DNA of 63,080 nucleotides from Thermotalea metallivorans (GCF_001562415.1 NZ_LOEE01000042.1:1-63080); one strand, 5' to 3'. Positions 27,519 to 36,905 are shown, counted from the first letter of the stretch. A program made the numbers and translations. The notes: generated from the sequence alone by a model not told the origin.

Positions 27519-28496
27519 CTATATAGTTTCCAGACTTTTTTTTACATATCTTAGAAATGCTTCATAATTTGCTATCTCCGTTGCATACATTTCCTGCTCT
27601 ATCAGTTTATATGTTTTTGTTTCCTCAAAATCAAAACAAACCTTCCCCTGATAGATATAGGATGCATTGCCGATAAATTCAACCTTATACTTTTCTACAG
27701 CGTCTTTATGGACAATACACTGAATCATCCCGCCATCATTAAAGACTTTGACTTCTCTTCCCAATCTTTTGGAATCATGGCAACAGACGATGATGCTGGA
27801 GGCAGTCATCCCTGTGCCACAGGATTGAGTCAAACCAACCCCTCGTTCATAGGTCTTTACATAAATGCTTTGTTCATCCAGAATCTTTACGAAGTTCACA
27901 TTGACTCCCTTAGGAAACACTTCTTTTATGTTGTTTGCCTTTTCTCCAATTTCCTTTAATACCCTCTCATCAATATGGTCCACAATGGACACAATATGGG
28001 GATTGGATATGCTTAAAGCACTAAATTCTACTGTATTCGATAAGGACTCTATCTTTTGGAACAGATGCCGGTCTGCCGGACCGTTCATGGGCAGCGTCTT
28101 TATATCAAAAGAAATGGTATCGATGGTAATTTGAATGGTAGTAATACCCTCATAAATATCCTCTGCTTTCTTTACCATGTATTTCCCTTTCATTGTTTCA
28201 ATTTCAACGGAATCCTTTCCGGATATTTCAATCACATAGCGGCCTACACACCGCAAACCATTGCCGCACATCTCAGGCTCGGAACCATCAGCATTAAAGA
28301 TTCTCATCTTTCCGTCAGCAAAAGTACTCTTCTGAACAAATAGAATACCATCGGCTCCAACAGGTCCTTTGCGATCACAAATTTCCCTCGCCAATAATAC
28401 TCTTTGCTCTTCCGTAAAATCATAAAAGTCATTGATTTCATCAATCAGCACAAAATCATTGCCCGTTCCATGACATTTTAAAATATCCACTATCAT
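27519..28496 (-). CDS. dapF: diaminopimelate epimerase-like, with C-terminal extension
   Basis: A PLP-independent two-cysteine epimerase. The catalytic cysteines are C77 in EPEMCGNGLR and a second near 226 in LTQSCGTGMTAS; the start MIVDILKCHGTGNDF is typical of DapF. DapF turns LL- into meso-diaminopimelate for lysine and peptidoglycan. At 325 residues it is about 50 longer than usual; the extra C-terminal part ends in IANYEAFLRYVKKSLETI. ATG at 28496 is chosen for AAGGAG upstream. It is a lone gene without dapA/B/D, so a related amino-acid epimerase function is possible. Confidence 0.85.
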   Translation of the reverse strand: MIVDILKCHGTGNDFVLIDEINDFYDFTEEQRVLLAREICDRKGPVGADGILFVQKSTFADGKMRIFNADGSEPEMCGNGLRCVGRYVIEISGKDSVEIETMKGKYMVKKAEDIYEGITTIQITIDTISFDIKTLPMNGPADRHLFQKIESLSNTVEFSALSISNPHIVSIVDHIDERVLKEIGEKANNIKEVFPKGVNVNFVKILDEQSIYVKTYERGVGLTQSCGTGMTASSIIVCCHDSKRLGREVKVFNDGGMIQCIVHKDAVEKYKVEFIGNASYIYQGKVCFDFEETKTYKLIEQEMYATEIANYEAFLRYVKKSLETI

Positions 28497-28664
28497 TGGA
28501 CAGAACTCCTTCCCTCCAGTATTTTTCATTTTACCGTAAGCTTAATTATGCATTTCCCCTAATATTTTTTCATATATTTCACTTTATCATATTCATGATC
28601 AAAATGAAAAGCATAAATTTTTTCTATATATTCTATGATACCCATCTTTCATAGAATAGGGAAA

Positions 28665-29795
28665 TTACATAGATTTCAACATATTCACCCTTTTCATAAT
28701 CCTTTGGGCAATTTTCGGTTCCTTGCTCTTGAGCCGTTGGAAATATTTTTTCATATCTCCATCAAAGGGCAGTTTATTTCCAAATAAAATCATTTCCAAA
28801 GATTGTCTTACCTGGTGCAGTATTTGACTTTCATCCTCATCGGGATAATTTTCGATGGCAACCAATGTCATGCTCAAACTTTCCACAACTTTTCCTTCTT
28901 CAAAATTTTTCTTTAGGCTTTCCGAAAAGCCTTTCCACACTTCTACATCACCATATTTCCCGTTTTCCACAATGCGATCCATTAGGGCTTTGGCATAGCC
29001 GATAATACAGTTTCTTCCCTGGCATTTCCCGCAGTATCTTTCTCCTAAACAGATTTCATTCACTGCCCCTTTAATTCGGTGGGTATATTCGTAAAGGGTT
29101 AGGGCTGCTTCCCGAAAGGCAGACAATTCTCCCCGCTTCCTCAGTTCCAAGGAAGGTTTTAAAATTGTATAGGCGACGATACCAACGATAATGGAAAAGA
29201 TGCCGAGATAAGATGGATTTATAAAAGTTTTTGGCACTGTGGCATATAATTTGGTGACACCAAAAAACATGAAAATGAATGCAGAGGCAATTTTCATGGT
29301 GAATTCCGGTACCCGGTCGCCAATTTTGCTGCCTACGAAGATACCTAATCCACTGGTTAGGATCATTCCTGTAACGGTTCCTATCAGCACGAACAAGGGA
29401 TCATTGGCGTCTACCGATAGGGTAATAGCCGTCAACTGGGTCTTATCCCCCAGTTCCCCTATAAAAAAGGCCATCGCCACCGTCAGAACAGGCCCGAACC
29501 TTCCCTTAACATCCTCCTCTTCCTCTTCCCCCTTCTCGCTTTTTAATGTCCACAAAGCAAAACCTACAAAAGAAATACCTGCGATCATCTGTATAGTATT
29601 CATGGGGATAATGCTAGAAAGATAAGAACCTAATACAACGGCAATCCCATGATTGAGAAGAGACCCTACTAATACCCCCAACAGCACCTTTTGCACAGGA
29701 AACTGGGTAGCAAAAGCCATCGCTAAGATTTGGGTCTTGTCCCCCATCTCCGCCATGAAAATTAAAAATAAAGATCGGATAAATTCCTGAAACAT
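28665..29795 (-). CDS. GDT1/TMEM165-family Mn exporter with extra C-terminal domain
   Basis: A 376-residue membrane protein. Two repeated halves carry the family motif: EMGDKT (16-21) and ELGDKT (114-119), with six or seven helices to about residue 215. Bacterial GDT1 members export Mn. After the helices there is an unusual cytoplasmic domain of about 150 residues with a cysteine group (ICLGERYCGKCQGRNC, near 255-270) and helical segments, possibly a metal sensor. GGGAGGTCTTTTTCC fixes the ATG at 29795. It is preceded by a yybP-ykoY Mn riboswitch, which strongly supports Mn as the substrate. Confidence 0.9.
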   Translation of the reverse strand: MFQEFIRSLFLIFMAEMGDKTQILAMAFATQFPVQKVLLGVLVGSLLNHGIAVVLGSYLSSIIPMNTIQMIAGISFVGFALWTLKSEKGEEEEEDVKGRFGPVLTVAMAFFIGELGDKTQLTAITLSVDANDPLFVLIGTVTGMILTSGLGIFVGSKIGDRVPEFTMKIASAFIFMFFGVTKLYATVPKTFINPSYLGIFSIIVGIVAYTILKPSLELRKRGELSAFREAALTLYEYTHRIKGAVNEICLGERYCGKCQGRNCIIGYAKALMDRIVENGKYGDVEVWKGFSESLKKNFEEGKVVESLSMTLVAIENYPDEDESQILHQVRQSLEMILFGNKLPFDGDMKKYFQRLKSKEPKIAQRIMKRVNMLKSM

Positions 29796-29820
29796 GGAAA
29801 AAGACCTCCCTGCATGTGAA

Positions 29821-29889
29821 ATAAAAGGCGACACTCTTAACTTAATAAAGCTATTTCAAAAACAGCTCCATTAAGCTAAAAGTCTCGCC
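29821..29889 (-). terminator. riboswitch-controlled terminator
   Basis: Read leftward, GGCGAGACT (29889-29881) pairs with AGTGTCGCC (29835-29827), and inside it CTTAAT/ATTAAG and AGCT/AGCT extend the stem; TTTTAT follows. The 5' arm overlaps the last strand of the riboswitch P1 helix (29882-29875), so the aptamer and terminator cannot form together. Mn-bound aptamer would permit transcription of the GDT1 gene. Confidence 0.8.
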
Positions 29890-29984
29890 CCTTTAGAAAC
29901 TTGTTCTGAAGCAAATAGGACCAGGTATTTCACCAGCATGTTGATCCTATTTATGACCCATGGCCACAGCTACTCCCTTTTAGC
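29875..29984 (-). promoter_or_regulatory. yybP-ykoY manganese riboswitch aptamer
   Basis: Read leftward, P1 is an 8-bp perfect pair, GCTAAAAG (29984-29977) with CTTTTAGC (29882-29875). The conserved GGGAGTAGC (29977-29969) and ACATGCTGG (about 29943-29935) match the yybP-ykoY consensus, and GAGACTTTT closes it. This class binds Mn and commonly controls Mn exporters, which agrees with the gene behind it. Confidence 0.88.
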
Positions 29985-30081
29985 ATATCTCCAACGAATA
30001 CTAATATATCATATGCAGGTTGCAATGGCAATAGCCGTTAATACAAAAACTCCTTAAAACCACCTCAAGCAAAATCCCCTT

Positions 30082-31431
30082 TTACTTTATGTTGTATTTC
30101 TCCATCCGATAAATTAGAGTATGTCTTGTAATACCTAGCAATTTTGCTGCATGGGTCTGATTATAGTCTGTCCTCTTTAAGGCCTGTTCAATCAAACTTT
30201 TCTCAACCTTCTCCAAATCAATACCCTCCTCTGGCAGCAGGAAGGCAGGAATTTCGCTGTTGTAAAACAGAATCTCTTTCGGTAGCACATCCTTCGTCAC
30301 TTTTTCTCCATGATTGAGAATAACGATTCTTTCAATGACGTTCTCCAGTTCCCGGATATTTCCCTTCCAAGGATAATGGGTCAAAGCCTCCATAGCTTCT
30401 TTATCAAAGAACAATTTGTCCCTCCCGATTTCTGCACAGTATTTCTCCGTAAAAAATTCAATTAGTTTAGGAATGTCCTCCTTTCTTTCCCGCAGGGGGG
30501 GCAGTTCAATGGGAATTACATTTAGCCGGTAAAATAAGTCCTCCCGAAACTCTCCCTTTTCTACCATTTCTCTTAAATTCCTATTGGTTGCAGCCACAAT
30601 CCTCACATCTACTTTTATCGTCTCCGTTCCACCGACCCGCTCAAATTCCTTTTCCTGCAATACCCTTAAAAGTTTTACTTGAATCGCCGGGCTTAATTCT
30701 CCCACTTCGTCGAGAAAAATTGTTCCCCCGTCGGCACGTTCAAATCTGCCGGCTTTTTTTGCGATGGCACCTGTAAAGGCTCCCTTTTCATGGCCGAAGA
30801 GCTCACTTTCCAACAGAGTCTCCGGCAAAGCCCCACAGTTTACTTTGATGTATGGCTTATGCTTTCGATTGCTGTTAAAGTGAATGGCATTGGCAATCAA
30901 TTCTTTTCCTGTCCCGCTTTCCCCCGTAATTAAAACAGTGGCACTGCTATTGGCAACTCGGCTGACGATTTGCAACACTTCCCGGATTTTCTCGCTTTCT
31001 CCGATAATGACTTTCCCGGTGTTTTTATTTAATTCCTCTGTCAGAAATTCGATTTGCTCTTGCATATTTCCTACATTGAGGGCCTTCTCGATAACAACCT
31101 TTAATTCCTCAAGATCAAAGGGTTTTGATATATAATCTAAGGCTCCCAGCTTCATGGCTTCAATGGCACTTTCCATAGTGCCATGGGCTGTAATCATGAT
31201 AACGGGTACCTTTCCATTCAAGCTTTTTATCTCCTTTAAGGCCTCCATTCCATCCTTTTTCGGCATCTTCAAATCCAACAGGATAAGGTCGGGTTCCTCC
31301 TGCCGGGTCATTTCTACCGCTTCAACCCCATCCCCTGCCGTAATGATCCTATATCCTTCATTCTTGAGGGCCTTTTTCATAGCCCAAATCATATTTTTCT
31401 CATCATCTGCAATCAAGATTTTTTTTGACAT
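30082..31431 (-). CDS. NtrC-type sigma-54 response regulator
   Basis: A 449-residue response regulator. The receiver domain has acidic residues D9-D10 and the phosphoacceptor D53 (LLDLKMP), K near 105. The AAA+ domain has GESGTGKE near 171, GAFTGA near 217 and GGTIFLDE, and a Fis-type helix ends the protein ([17 protein letters not shown]). ATG at 31431 is chosen for GGAGGAGCGGAAG. It overlaps the end of the upstream kinase gene by 29 bases, so the pair is coupled. The target promoters are not identified. Confidence 0.93.
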   Translation of the reverse strand: MSKKILIADDEKNMIWAMKKALKNEGYRIITAGDGVEAVEMTRQEEPDLILLDLKMPKKDGMEALKEIKSLNGKVPVIMITAHGTMESAIEAMKLGALDYISKPFDLEELKVVIEKALNVGNMQEQIEFLTEELNKNTGKVIIGESEKIREVLQIVSRVANSSATVLITGESGTGKELIANAIHFNSNRKHKPYIKVNCGALPETLLESELFGHEKGAFTGAIAKKAGRFERADGGTIFLDEVGELSPAIQVKLLRVLQEKEFERVGGTETIKVDVRIVAATNRNLREMVEKGEFREDLFYRLNVIPIELPPLRERKEDIPKLIEFFTEKYCAEIGRDKLFFDKEAMEALTHYPWKGNIRELENVIERIVILNHGEKVTKDVLPKEILFYNSEIPAFLLPEEGIDLEKVEKSLIEQALKRTDYNQTHAAKLLGITRHTLIYRMEKYNIK

Positions 31432-32839
31432 CTTCCGCTCCTCCTCTTGGATGTTTTGGCAAAAATATATCAATTTGGGTACCCCGATGGATTTCACTTT
31501 CAATTTCTATATATCCTTTATGCTCCTCGATAATTCTATGGGTGATGGCAAGCCCTAAGCCCGTACCCTTTTCTTTATTTGTATAGAATGGCTCAAATAT
31601 TTTTTCCAATTTTTCTTTCTCAATGCCTATCCCTTCGTCAATGAAAGAAATTTTTATCCAATCTTCTTCGACCTGCAGCTTGATGCACAGATTCCCCCCC
31701 TCGGGCATCGCCTGGATATCATTGATAATGATATTGACAAAGGCCTGTTTCAATTTATCGGCATCTACATAGACCATCGAATCATCCATGCATTGATAAT
31801 CAACCTTTACCTTATATTGTTCCGCATATTTTTTGGTAATCCGCAGCACATCCATGATGATCCGATCCATGCTTTGGAGCCTATAGTGAAACACACTGGG
31901 TTTGGCAAAGTCCAACAATTCTTGAATCACACGGTTCGCCCGATCAACCTCTGCTTCAATGATTTCCAATCCCTCCCTGGTATCGGCATCAACTGCATCT
32001 TTACGCATGATCTGGCATATGGTTTTGATAATCCCCAAAGGATTTCGGATTTCATGGGCAATCCCCGAGGCCAATTCTCCTACGGCTGACAGTTTTTCAA
32101 CCCTTCTGATCTGATTTTCCAGGCGCTTTACCTCCGTAATATCCTCCATTACAATGACCATTCCCTCCATACGATTTAGAATGTTCTTCAAAGGGTATCC
32201 GTGAATTTTTATGATGGTTTTCTTTTCTTGCTCCTTCAGGATTCTTGTCTCATATCCCTGTATGGTTGTTTCCTTTCCGATGGCCTCTGCCATCACATTT
32301 TTTATTTCGCCGGGATTTTCAAAATAATCATAGATATAGGTACGCTCTGCCTCCCCCTTTATATTTAGCAGGGATTTCCCTTCCCGATTGATAGAATGAA
32401 TCAACATATTTTTATCAATAGCGACGACCCCGTTCAATATACTATCCAGTATATTTTGTGTATAATTTTCCAAATCCGTCAGCCTCATAATCTGGACTTC
32501 CAAAAGCCGCCTTACCTTTGATTCTGATTCTACCAATGCCCCTGTAATGGCCCCCACAATCAAGAACATGGAAATTTCTAAAAACTGATTGATCACCTCA
32601 ATATTAATTCTTCCAAAATAGATCAGCAAATGGGGTGCATACAGCACCACCACTGCCAATGTAGAAAGCATGGCACCCTTTAGTCCGAATTTAAATGCAG
32701 CCAATATAATGGGAATATAATATAATCTGCGGTAGAAATCATGAAATCCCCAGATATAGGATGTAGTAAAATAATGGAGCAACGTAATGACAGCAATGCT
32801 CATGGCTATCCACCAGATATATTTTCTTTTTGACTTCAT
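31403..32839 (-). CDS. membrane PAS histidine kinase
   Basis: A 478-residue sensor kinase, partner of the NtrC-type regulator that overlaps it. It begins with four or five hydrophobic segments (about 8-102), followed by a PAS domain (about 125-240), a HisKA dimerisation domain with phosphoacceptor H262 (GIAHEIRNPLG) and a HATPase domain (N box NIIINDIQAMPEG, G boxes DEGIGI and GTGLGLAI). The arrangement resembles AtoS/HtrA-type kinases. The membrane region is short-looped, suggesting an intramembrane or cytoplasmic signal. The signal is unknown. Confidence 0.92.
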   Translation of the reverse strand: MKSKRKYIWWIAMSIAVITLLHYFTTSYIWGFHDFYRRLYYIPIILAAFKFGLKGAMLSTLAVVVLYAPHLLIYFGRINIEVINQFLEISMFLIVGAITGALVESESKVRRLLEVQIMRLTDLENYTQNILDSILNGVVAIDKNMLIHSINREGKSLLNIKGEAERTYIYDYFENPGEIKNVMAEAIGKETTIQGYETRILKEQEKKTIIKIHGYPLKNILNRMEGMVIVMEDITEVKRLENQIRRVEKLSAVGELASGIAHEIRNPLGIIKTICQIMRKDAVDADTREGLEIIEAEVDRANRVIQELLDFAKPSVFHYRLQSMDRIIMDVLRITKKYAEQYKVKVDYQCMDDSMVYVDADKLKQAFVNIIINDIQAMPEGGNLCIKLQVEEDWIKISFIDEGIGIEKEKLEKIFEPFYTNKEKGTGLGLAITHRIIEEHKGYIEIESEIHRGTQIDIFLPKHPRGGAEDVKKNLDCR

Positions 32840-32899
32840 TTCTTCACCCTCTCGCCTTCATTGGGTCAAATCTCTCCATCCAAACATGGAACTTCCCTA

Positions 32900-33514
32900 T
32901 CAAGCATAAACGACAATTTTCTTTACAATATCTCCATAAAGATTCGTAACCTCAACCTTGGAAAAACCTGTCTTATATACATTTTCCACTGTCCTTCGAT
33001 TGATATTGGCACCATATACATTGACCACCAGGGGATTCAATACATCCATGATAAGACCTAATACCTTCTTTTCGCTTCTCACATGCTCAATCATTATAAT
33101 TTTTCCGCCAGGCTTGCATACTCTTTTCATTTCCTTTAAACCTTTGATAGGATCAGGTACAGAACAAAAAACACAGGTGGTGAATATGGTATCAAAGGAA
33201 TGATCTGGAAAATTCATCGCCTGGACATCCATATGAATCAAATGTACCTTTTTATTAAGTTTTTGCGCCTTCTTTTTTGCCTTTTCCAGCATCTTTTCGC
33301 TAAAATCAATGGCTGTAATATCGAGTTCATCAGGATAGTATTCAATATTCTTCCCCGTGCCCACACCTACCTCTAGAACCTTTCCCTTTAGTTCCTGCAT
33401 CACTGCCAGACGCCATTCCCTTAAAGCCATAACCTCCATCGGTTTTTCCAATAGATCATACAGGGCCGATACCCTGTCATATCTTCTCCTTATTTTTTCG
33501 GTAAGGTCGTCCAT
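32900..33514 (-). CDS. UbiE-like SAM methyltransferase
   Basis: A 204-residue class I methyltransferase with motif I VLEVGVGTGKNIEYYP near 45, IDFSEKML near 68, and FDTIFTTCVFCSVPDP near 107. The RYDRVSALYD start resembles UbiE and phospholipid N-methyltransferases of Gram-positive bacteria, so a lipid or quinone substrate is possible. GGAGAGGATAAAGAA precedes the ATG. It lies 60 bases upstream of the kinase gene on the same strand and may be transcribed with it. Confidence 0.85.
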   Translation of the reverse strand: MDDLTEKIRRRYDRVSALYDLLEKPMEVMALREWRLAVMQELKGKVLEVGVGTGKNIEYYPDELDITAIDFSEKMLEKAKKKAQKLNKKVHLIHMDVQAMNFPDHSFDTIFTTCVFCSVPDPIKGLKEMKRVCKPGGKIIMIEHVRSEKKVLGLIMDVLNPLVVNVYGANINRRTVENVYKTGFSKVEVTNLYGDIVKKIVVYA

Positions 33515-33840
33515 TTCTTTATCCTCTCCTTTTTATATCATTTGGATGATATATGCCCAAAAACCCGTTGATAGCAAACGCTATATCTGCCAACTATTTT
33601 TGCAAAAAACATGCCGCATTTTTAGAATAATTATATTATGTCTCCCTAAGGCCATGCCTCGACCCTTTCATCCATTCTCATATCATTTTTCCCTAGAATC
33701 TGTATTGTTGCAATAATAAGGCCAAAATGCCTAAGAAAAGGCCTGGATCACAGAAAAATTTTAGGCCCCAGATTCTCCCAGAGCCTATTTCCTTGCAGAT
33801 CCTTTATGATTTTGGAGGCCATGCTTTTCTACCCTCTACA
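33515..33840. other. gene-free stretch, 326 bases
   Basis: Between the methyltransferase start and the sbp stop, both leftward. It should contain the methyltransferase promoter and the end of the DUF881/sbp transcript. AGGCC...GGCCT (about 33719-33745) could form a weak hairpin. A 20-codon leftward frame from 33823 follows a GAGGG but has nothing else to support it. Confidence 0.4.
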
Positions 33841-34191
33841 TTATTTTTTCATAAATCCCTCAAGCAAATGCCTTCGAATAATTGCAAAATTTTGAAATAA
33901 TCTGTCCCCAAAGGCAAAAATAGCAGCATAATATAAGGGTACACCCAATCTGTCACCAATATATGCCAGAATACCAGCCAAAACAGCATTGCCAAAAAAA
34001 CCGGACACAAATATGGCCGTATTGAACTTTTTTTCCATATGTGCCCGGATCGCTCCGAACACTGAATCTAAAGCTGCCAATATGGCCACAGACATATATA
34101 AAGAATAGGATGTGGGATATGTGATCGGCAAGTACATGCCTAACAGAACACCGATGAGCAATCCAATCAAGATAATAACCAATTTATACAC
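33841..34191 (-). CDS. sbp: small basic membrane protein (DUF1290, Sbp)
   Basis: A 116-residue protein with four hydrophobic segments that matches the Sbp family (DUF1290): IGLLIGVLLGMYLP near 8, YMSVAILAALDSVFGAIRA near 32, and GDRLFQNFAIIRRHLL near 95. In Bacillus, sbp follows ylxW and ylxX in the division cluster before ftsA; here it follows two DUF881 genes in the same order but without division genes. The GTG start at 34191 overlaps the previous stop by eight bases. Function is unknown. Confidence 0.9.
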   Translation of the reverse strand: MYKLVIILIGLLIGVLLGMYLPITYPTSYSLYMSVAILAALDSVFGAIRAHMEKKFNTAIFVSGFFGNAVLAGILAYIGDRLGVPLYYAAIFAFGDRLFQNFAIIRRHLLEGFMKK

Positions 34192-34909
34192 CTTCTTCTG
34201 CCGGTTTTAAATACTGAAAATCTATTTCTTCAGAATACTTCGGTATTTTTATATTTAATACAGTATTTACTTCTATATATAAACCTACGATTTCCTTTAG
34301 AAACCGTGCATAGGTGCCGGGTGCATTCAAAGCAGCTTCCAATGTTTTAGGATCTCCAATGGCTTTGATGACAAAAGGTTGTGCAAATACCTGGTTGTTA
34401 ATTCTGATGGTATATCCGGCACAGCTCATCTCGGAAGTAGCCAATAGCCTTTGACCATTGATGGATATAGCCTCCGCACCGGCAACTTTAAGATCATTCA
34501 CCAGATTCAGTACATCAATATCATGGACCAGTACATTATTGGGATCTTCTCCTTCGTATAACTCCCTTGTTCCATCATTGACAACCAGTATGATGCCGGG
34601 TCCCTCCACATCAACAAAACCGCCAATAAGCTTTTGCTCTTCCAATTCCTTCTGCATTGCCTCCTTGATGACGCCACCCTCTTGTTTTATTTTTTTGTAT
34701 TCCTCCATTTGTTTTTTCTTCTCCAAGATCATTTTCTGCAGATTTTCCATTTCCTTTCTTTCACTCTCGATGGCCACCTTGTAATCATGAATGACCTTTA
34801 GGGGAACATAAAGGTATTCTCCTTTTACATTTTTTGCCTGCAAGGAAATGGCAAATCCCACAAGGATGGAAAATAATAGGATATTCAACTTCCATACATT
34901 GTATTTCAT
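34184..34909 (-). CDS. DUF881 protein (YlxX-like)
   Basis: A 241-residue DUF881 protein. An N-terminal helix anchors it (about 6-24), a coiled coil follows (about 38-80), and the alpha/beta domain carries GFVDVEGPGIILVVND near 88, GAEAISINGQRLLATSE near 142 and FVIKAIGDPKTLEAAL near 180. ATG at 34909 is supported by GAGGTGAT; the open frame before it is not family-like. A paralogue lies 13 bases upstream and sbp overlaps its stop. The family is membrane-linked and associated with cell division genes in Firmicutes. Confidence 0.9.
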   Translation of the reverse strand: MKYNVWKLNILLFSILVGFAISLQAKNVKGEYLYVPLKVIHDYKVAIESERKEMENLQKMILEKKKQMEEYKKIKQEGGVIKEAMQKELEEQKLIGGFVDVEGPGIILVVNDGTRELYEGEDPNNVLVHDIDVLNLVNDLKVAGAEAISINGQRLLATSEMSCAGYTIRINNQVFAQPFVIKAIGDPKTLEAALNAPGTYARFLKEIVGLYIEVNTVLNIKIPKYSEEIDFQYLKPAEEGV

Positions 34910-34922
34910 ATCATCACCTCGG

Positions 34923-35657
34923 CTACTGAGCCTTCTCATTGGCAGGTTTGGCATAGCGCAGTTTCACTACGCCATTGTACCCTGGAATCACTACTTCATC
35001 CTGCTTTTTTACGGCGACCTGGAGATTAAATCGTTCCTTCATTTCCCAAATAATCCCATACCTTATATTTAATGTAGCCTCCAATGCGTCCGGGTTTCCA
35101 ATGGCCTTTATGATGAAAGGAGGTGCCGTGGGAATCGAATTAATGTTTACATTATTGCCAGCAAGGCTAATTTCCGTACGGGATACAATCCGCTGCTCAT
35201 TGATAGCAATGGCTTCTGCCCCAGCGTCATTCAGCTTATTGACCAAACTTAACAGCAAATCATAATTAGACATGATGACACTTCTGTCAGAAGAAAAATC
35301 CGGATCTGCCGGCGGATCATCCACCACTACCACAACCCCTGGTCCTTTTACAGCCTTAAATCCGGAGATTAGCTTATATTTTTCAATATCCGCCCGGATC
35401 GTTTTTGCCAATGCATCCTGTTTTGACTCTGCTTCTTCAATTTCCTTAATTTGTTCTTCCATTTTGTTAATTTCACTTAACAGCTGCTGCTTTTCTTCTT
35501 TTGCGTTTTTTAACTCTTCTGCCAACTCTTTTGCCTTTTGTGTAGGGGCGACGCCACCATAATAGTTTTCTTGCACACTTCTGAATTGCAAGGCAAGGGC
35601 CAGCCCTAAAACAATACATACAACGCCGACAGCTAACTGTGCTTTCAATCCTTTCAT
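34923..35657 (-). CDS. DUF881 protein (YlxW-like)
   Basis: A 244-residue paralogue of the next gene: N-terminal anchor (about 5-24), coiled coil with EELKNAKEEKQQLLSEINKM (47-66), then the DUF881 domain with GPGVVVVVDD near 105, DAGAEAIAINEQRI near 145 and PFIIKAIGNPDALEATL near 178. GGGAGGTAAAA precedes the ATG. It leads the DUF881-DUF881-sbp operon, the same order as Bacillus ylxW-ylxX-sbp. The ThiF-like gene upstream is on the same strand, 92 bases away. Confidence 0.9.
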   Translation of the reverse strand: MKGLKAQLAVGVVCIVLGLALALQFRSVQENYYGGVAPTQKAKELAEELKNAKEEKQQLLSEINKMEEQIKEIEEAESKQDALAKTIRADIEKYKLISGFKAVKGPGVVVVVDDPPADPDFSSDRSVIMSNYDLLLSLVNKLNDAGAEAIAINEQRIVSRTEISLAGNNVNINSIPTAPPFIIKAIGNPDALEATLNIRYGIIWEMKERFNLQVAVKKQDEVVIPGYNGVVKLRYAKPANEKAQ

Positions 35658-35749
35658 TTTTACCTCCCGTTGGTTATATCCAAAACAAATTCCCTTTCTC
35701 TAGACCTAGCGTAGGCACCCCATAACATTTTTACAATGCATATATTTCC

Positions 35750-36760
35750 CTAAAAACCTATATATCTTGCGTATAGGGATTTGGCCTGATTGATGTCTGA
35801 AATATTCTTTAAGATCGCCCTGCCATCATAAAAAAGAGTAAACTGCACATTTTCTGCCTGAAACTTTAAATAAAATGGATTTTTCTTTGCTTCTATGCCA
35901 ATTCCCTGCAGTTTGTCCATCAGCTGATCTACGGAAATTTCGCTGTTCATCGGATTGATCTGCACGCTGTCTTTTCCGCAAAGATACACGGCTTCTTCCG
36001 AGTCACGATGCAAAAAGTCGTAGTTTTTCTTGCCGCAGGCAGGACAATTTTCTTTTTTTCTCTTTTCCACCACCTCAAAATCATTGTTCCATATATCTAT
36101 AAAACGTATACCTCTGATCAATGCATCTTTTTTTCCAATAAGCAGTTTCATTGCCTCCGTTGACTGCAGTGAAGCAATGATATTGGTAATGCCGTTTAAA
36201 ACCCCTACCTGATCACAGGTGTCTACGGAACCTGCCGGCGGCATGTCCGGCATAATGCAACGGAAACATGGGGTCTCTCCGGGAATCATGGTATGGGTCA
36301 TGCCCATACTGCCGATGGCACCCCCATAAATCCAGGGAATTTCTAATTTTACGGACACGTCATTGATCAAGTAGCGTATATGAAAATTATCCGTTGCATC
36401 CAAAATCAAGTCCATCCCCCGACAGATATCGATGATATTGCGTGTATTGACATCTGCAACCACACTTTCAACGGTTATCTCCGAATTTATTTTCCTAAGC
36501 TTATAGGCCGCGGCAACTGCCTTTGGCAGATTATTTTCAATATCTTCTTCGTCGAAAAGAATTTGTCTTTGCAGATTGGATCGTTCGATATAATCCCGGT
36601 CTACCAGCTTGATGTATCCAACACCTGCCCTTGCCAAATTGTTTGCCGATACCGTACCCAAGGCACCACATCCTATGATAACCACCTTTGATTGCTGTAA
36701 TTTTTCCTGACCATCTATACCGATCTGTTCAAAAATAATCTGTTTGGCATATCTGTCCAT
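35750..36760 (-). CDS. ThiF/MoeB-family adenylyltransferase
   Basis: A 336-residue E1-like enzyme that adenylates the C-terminal Gly of a small sulfur-carrier protein. The nucleotide motif is IGCGALG (29-35), the Arg finger region is NLQRQILF, and the zinc cysteines are CFRC and CPAC. DTCDQVGVLNG may hold a catalytic cysteine. About 90 residues after the zinc site form an extra C-terminal domain. ATG at 36760 is supported by AAGGAGGTTGGAAGT. No ThiS or MoaD partner gene is adjacent, so whether it serves thiamin, molybdopterin or another pathway is open. Confidence 0.88.
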   Translation of the reverse strand: MDRYAKQIIFEQIGIDGQEKLQQSKVVIIGCGALGTVSANNLARAGVGYIKLVDRDYIERSNLQRQILFDEEDIENNLPKAVAAAYKLRKINSEITVESVVADVNTRNIIDICRGMDLILDATDNFHIRYLINDVSVKLEIPWIYGGAIGSMGMTHTMIPGETPCFRCIMPDMPPAGSVDTCDQVGVLNGITNIIASLQSTEAMKLLIGKKDALIRGIRFIDIWNNDFEVVEKRKKENCPACGKKNYDFLHRDSEEAVYLCGKDSVQINPMNSEISVDQLMDKLQGIGIEAKKNPFYLKFQAENVQFTLFYDGRAILKNISDINQAKSLYARYIGF

Positions 36761-36802
36761 ACTTCCAACCTCCTTAAACATAAGTATTATACCATATAAA
36801 TA

Positions 36803-36827
36803 TAGCTAGTGGATAGTCCACTAGCTA
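36803..36827 (-). terminator. 11-bp perfect inverted repeat after a small gene
   Basis: TAGCTAGTGGA and TCCACTAGCTA flank a three-base loop. It lies past the stop of the leftward small gene at 36906 and 43 bases before the ThiF-like start. The tail TATATTTATA makes it a weak terminator; it could equally be an operator. Confidence 0.5.
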
Positions 36828-36905
36828 CAGTTATCACTTAAAGGGGGGAACCTTTAAATGATTTTGTTATAGGATTGTACAGCAATTTCTGTGCCAATAT
36901 TTTAT

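Noticed and set aside
33761-33823. Leftward 20-codon frame after sbp
   Set aside because: GAGGG lies ten bases upstream, but the frame is very short, ends amid no structure and has no other support.
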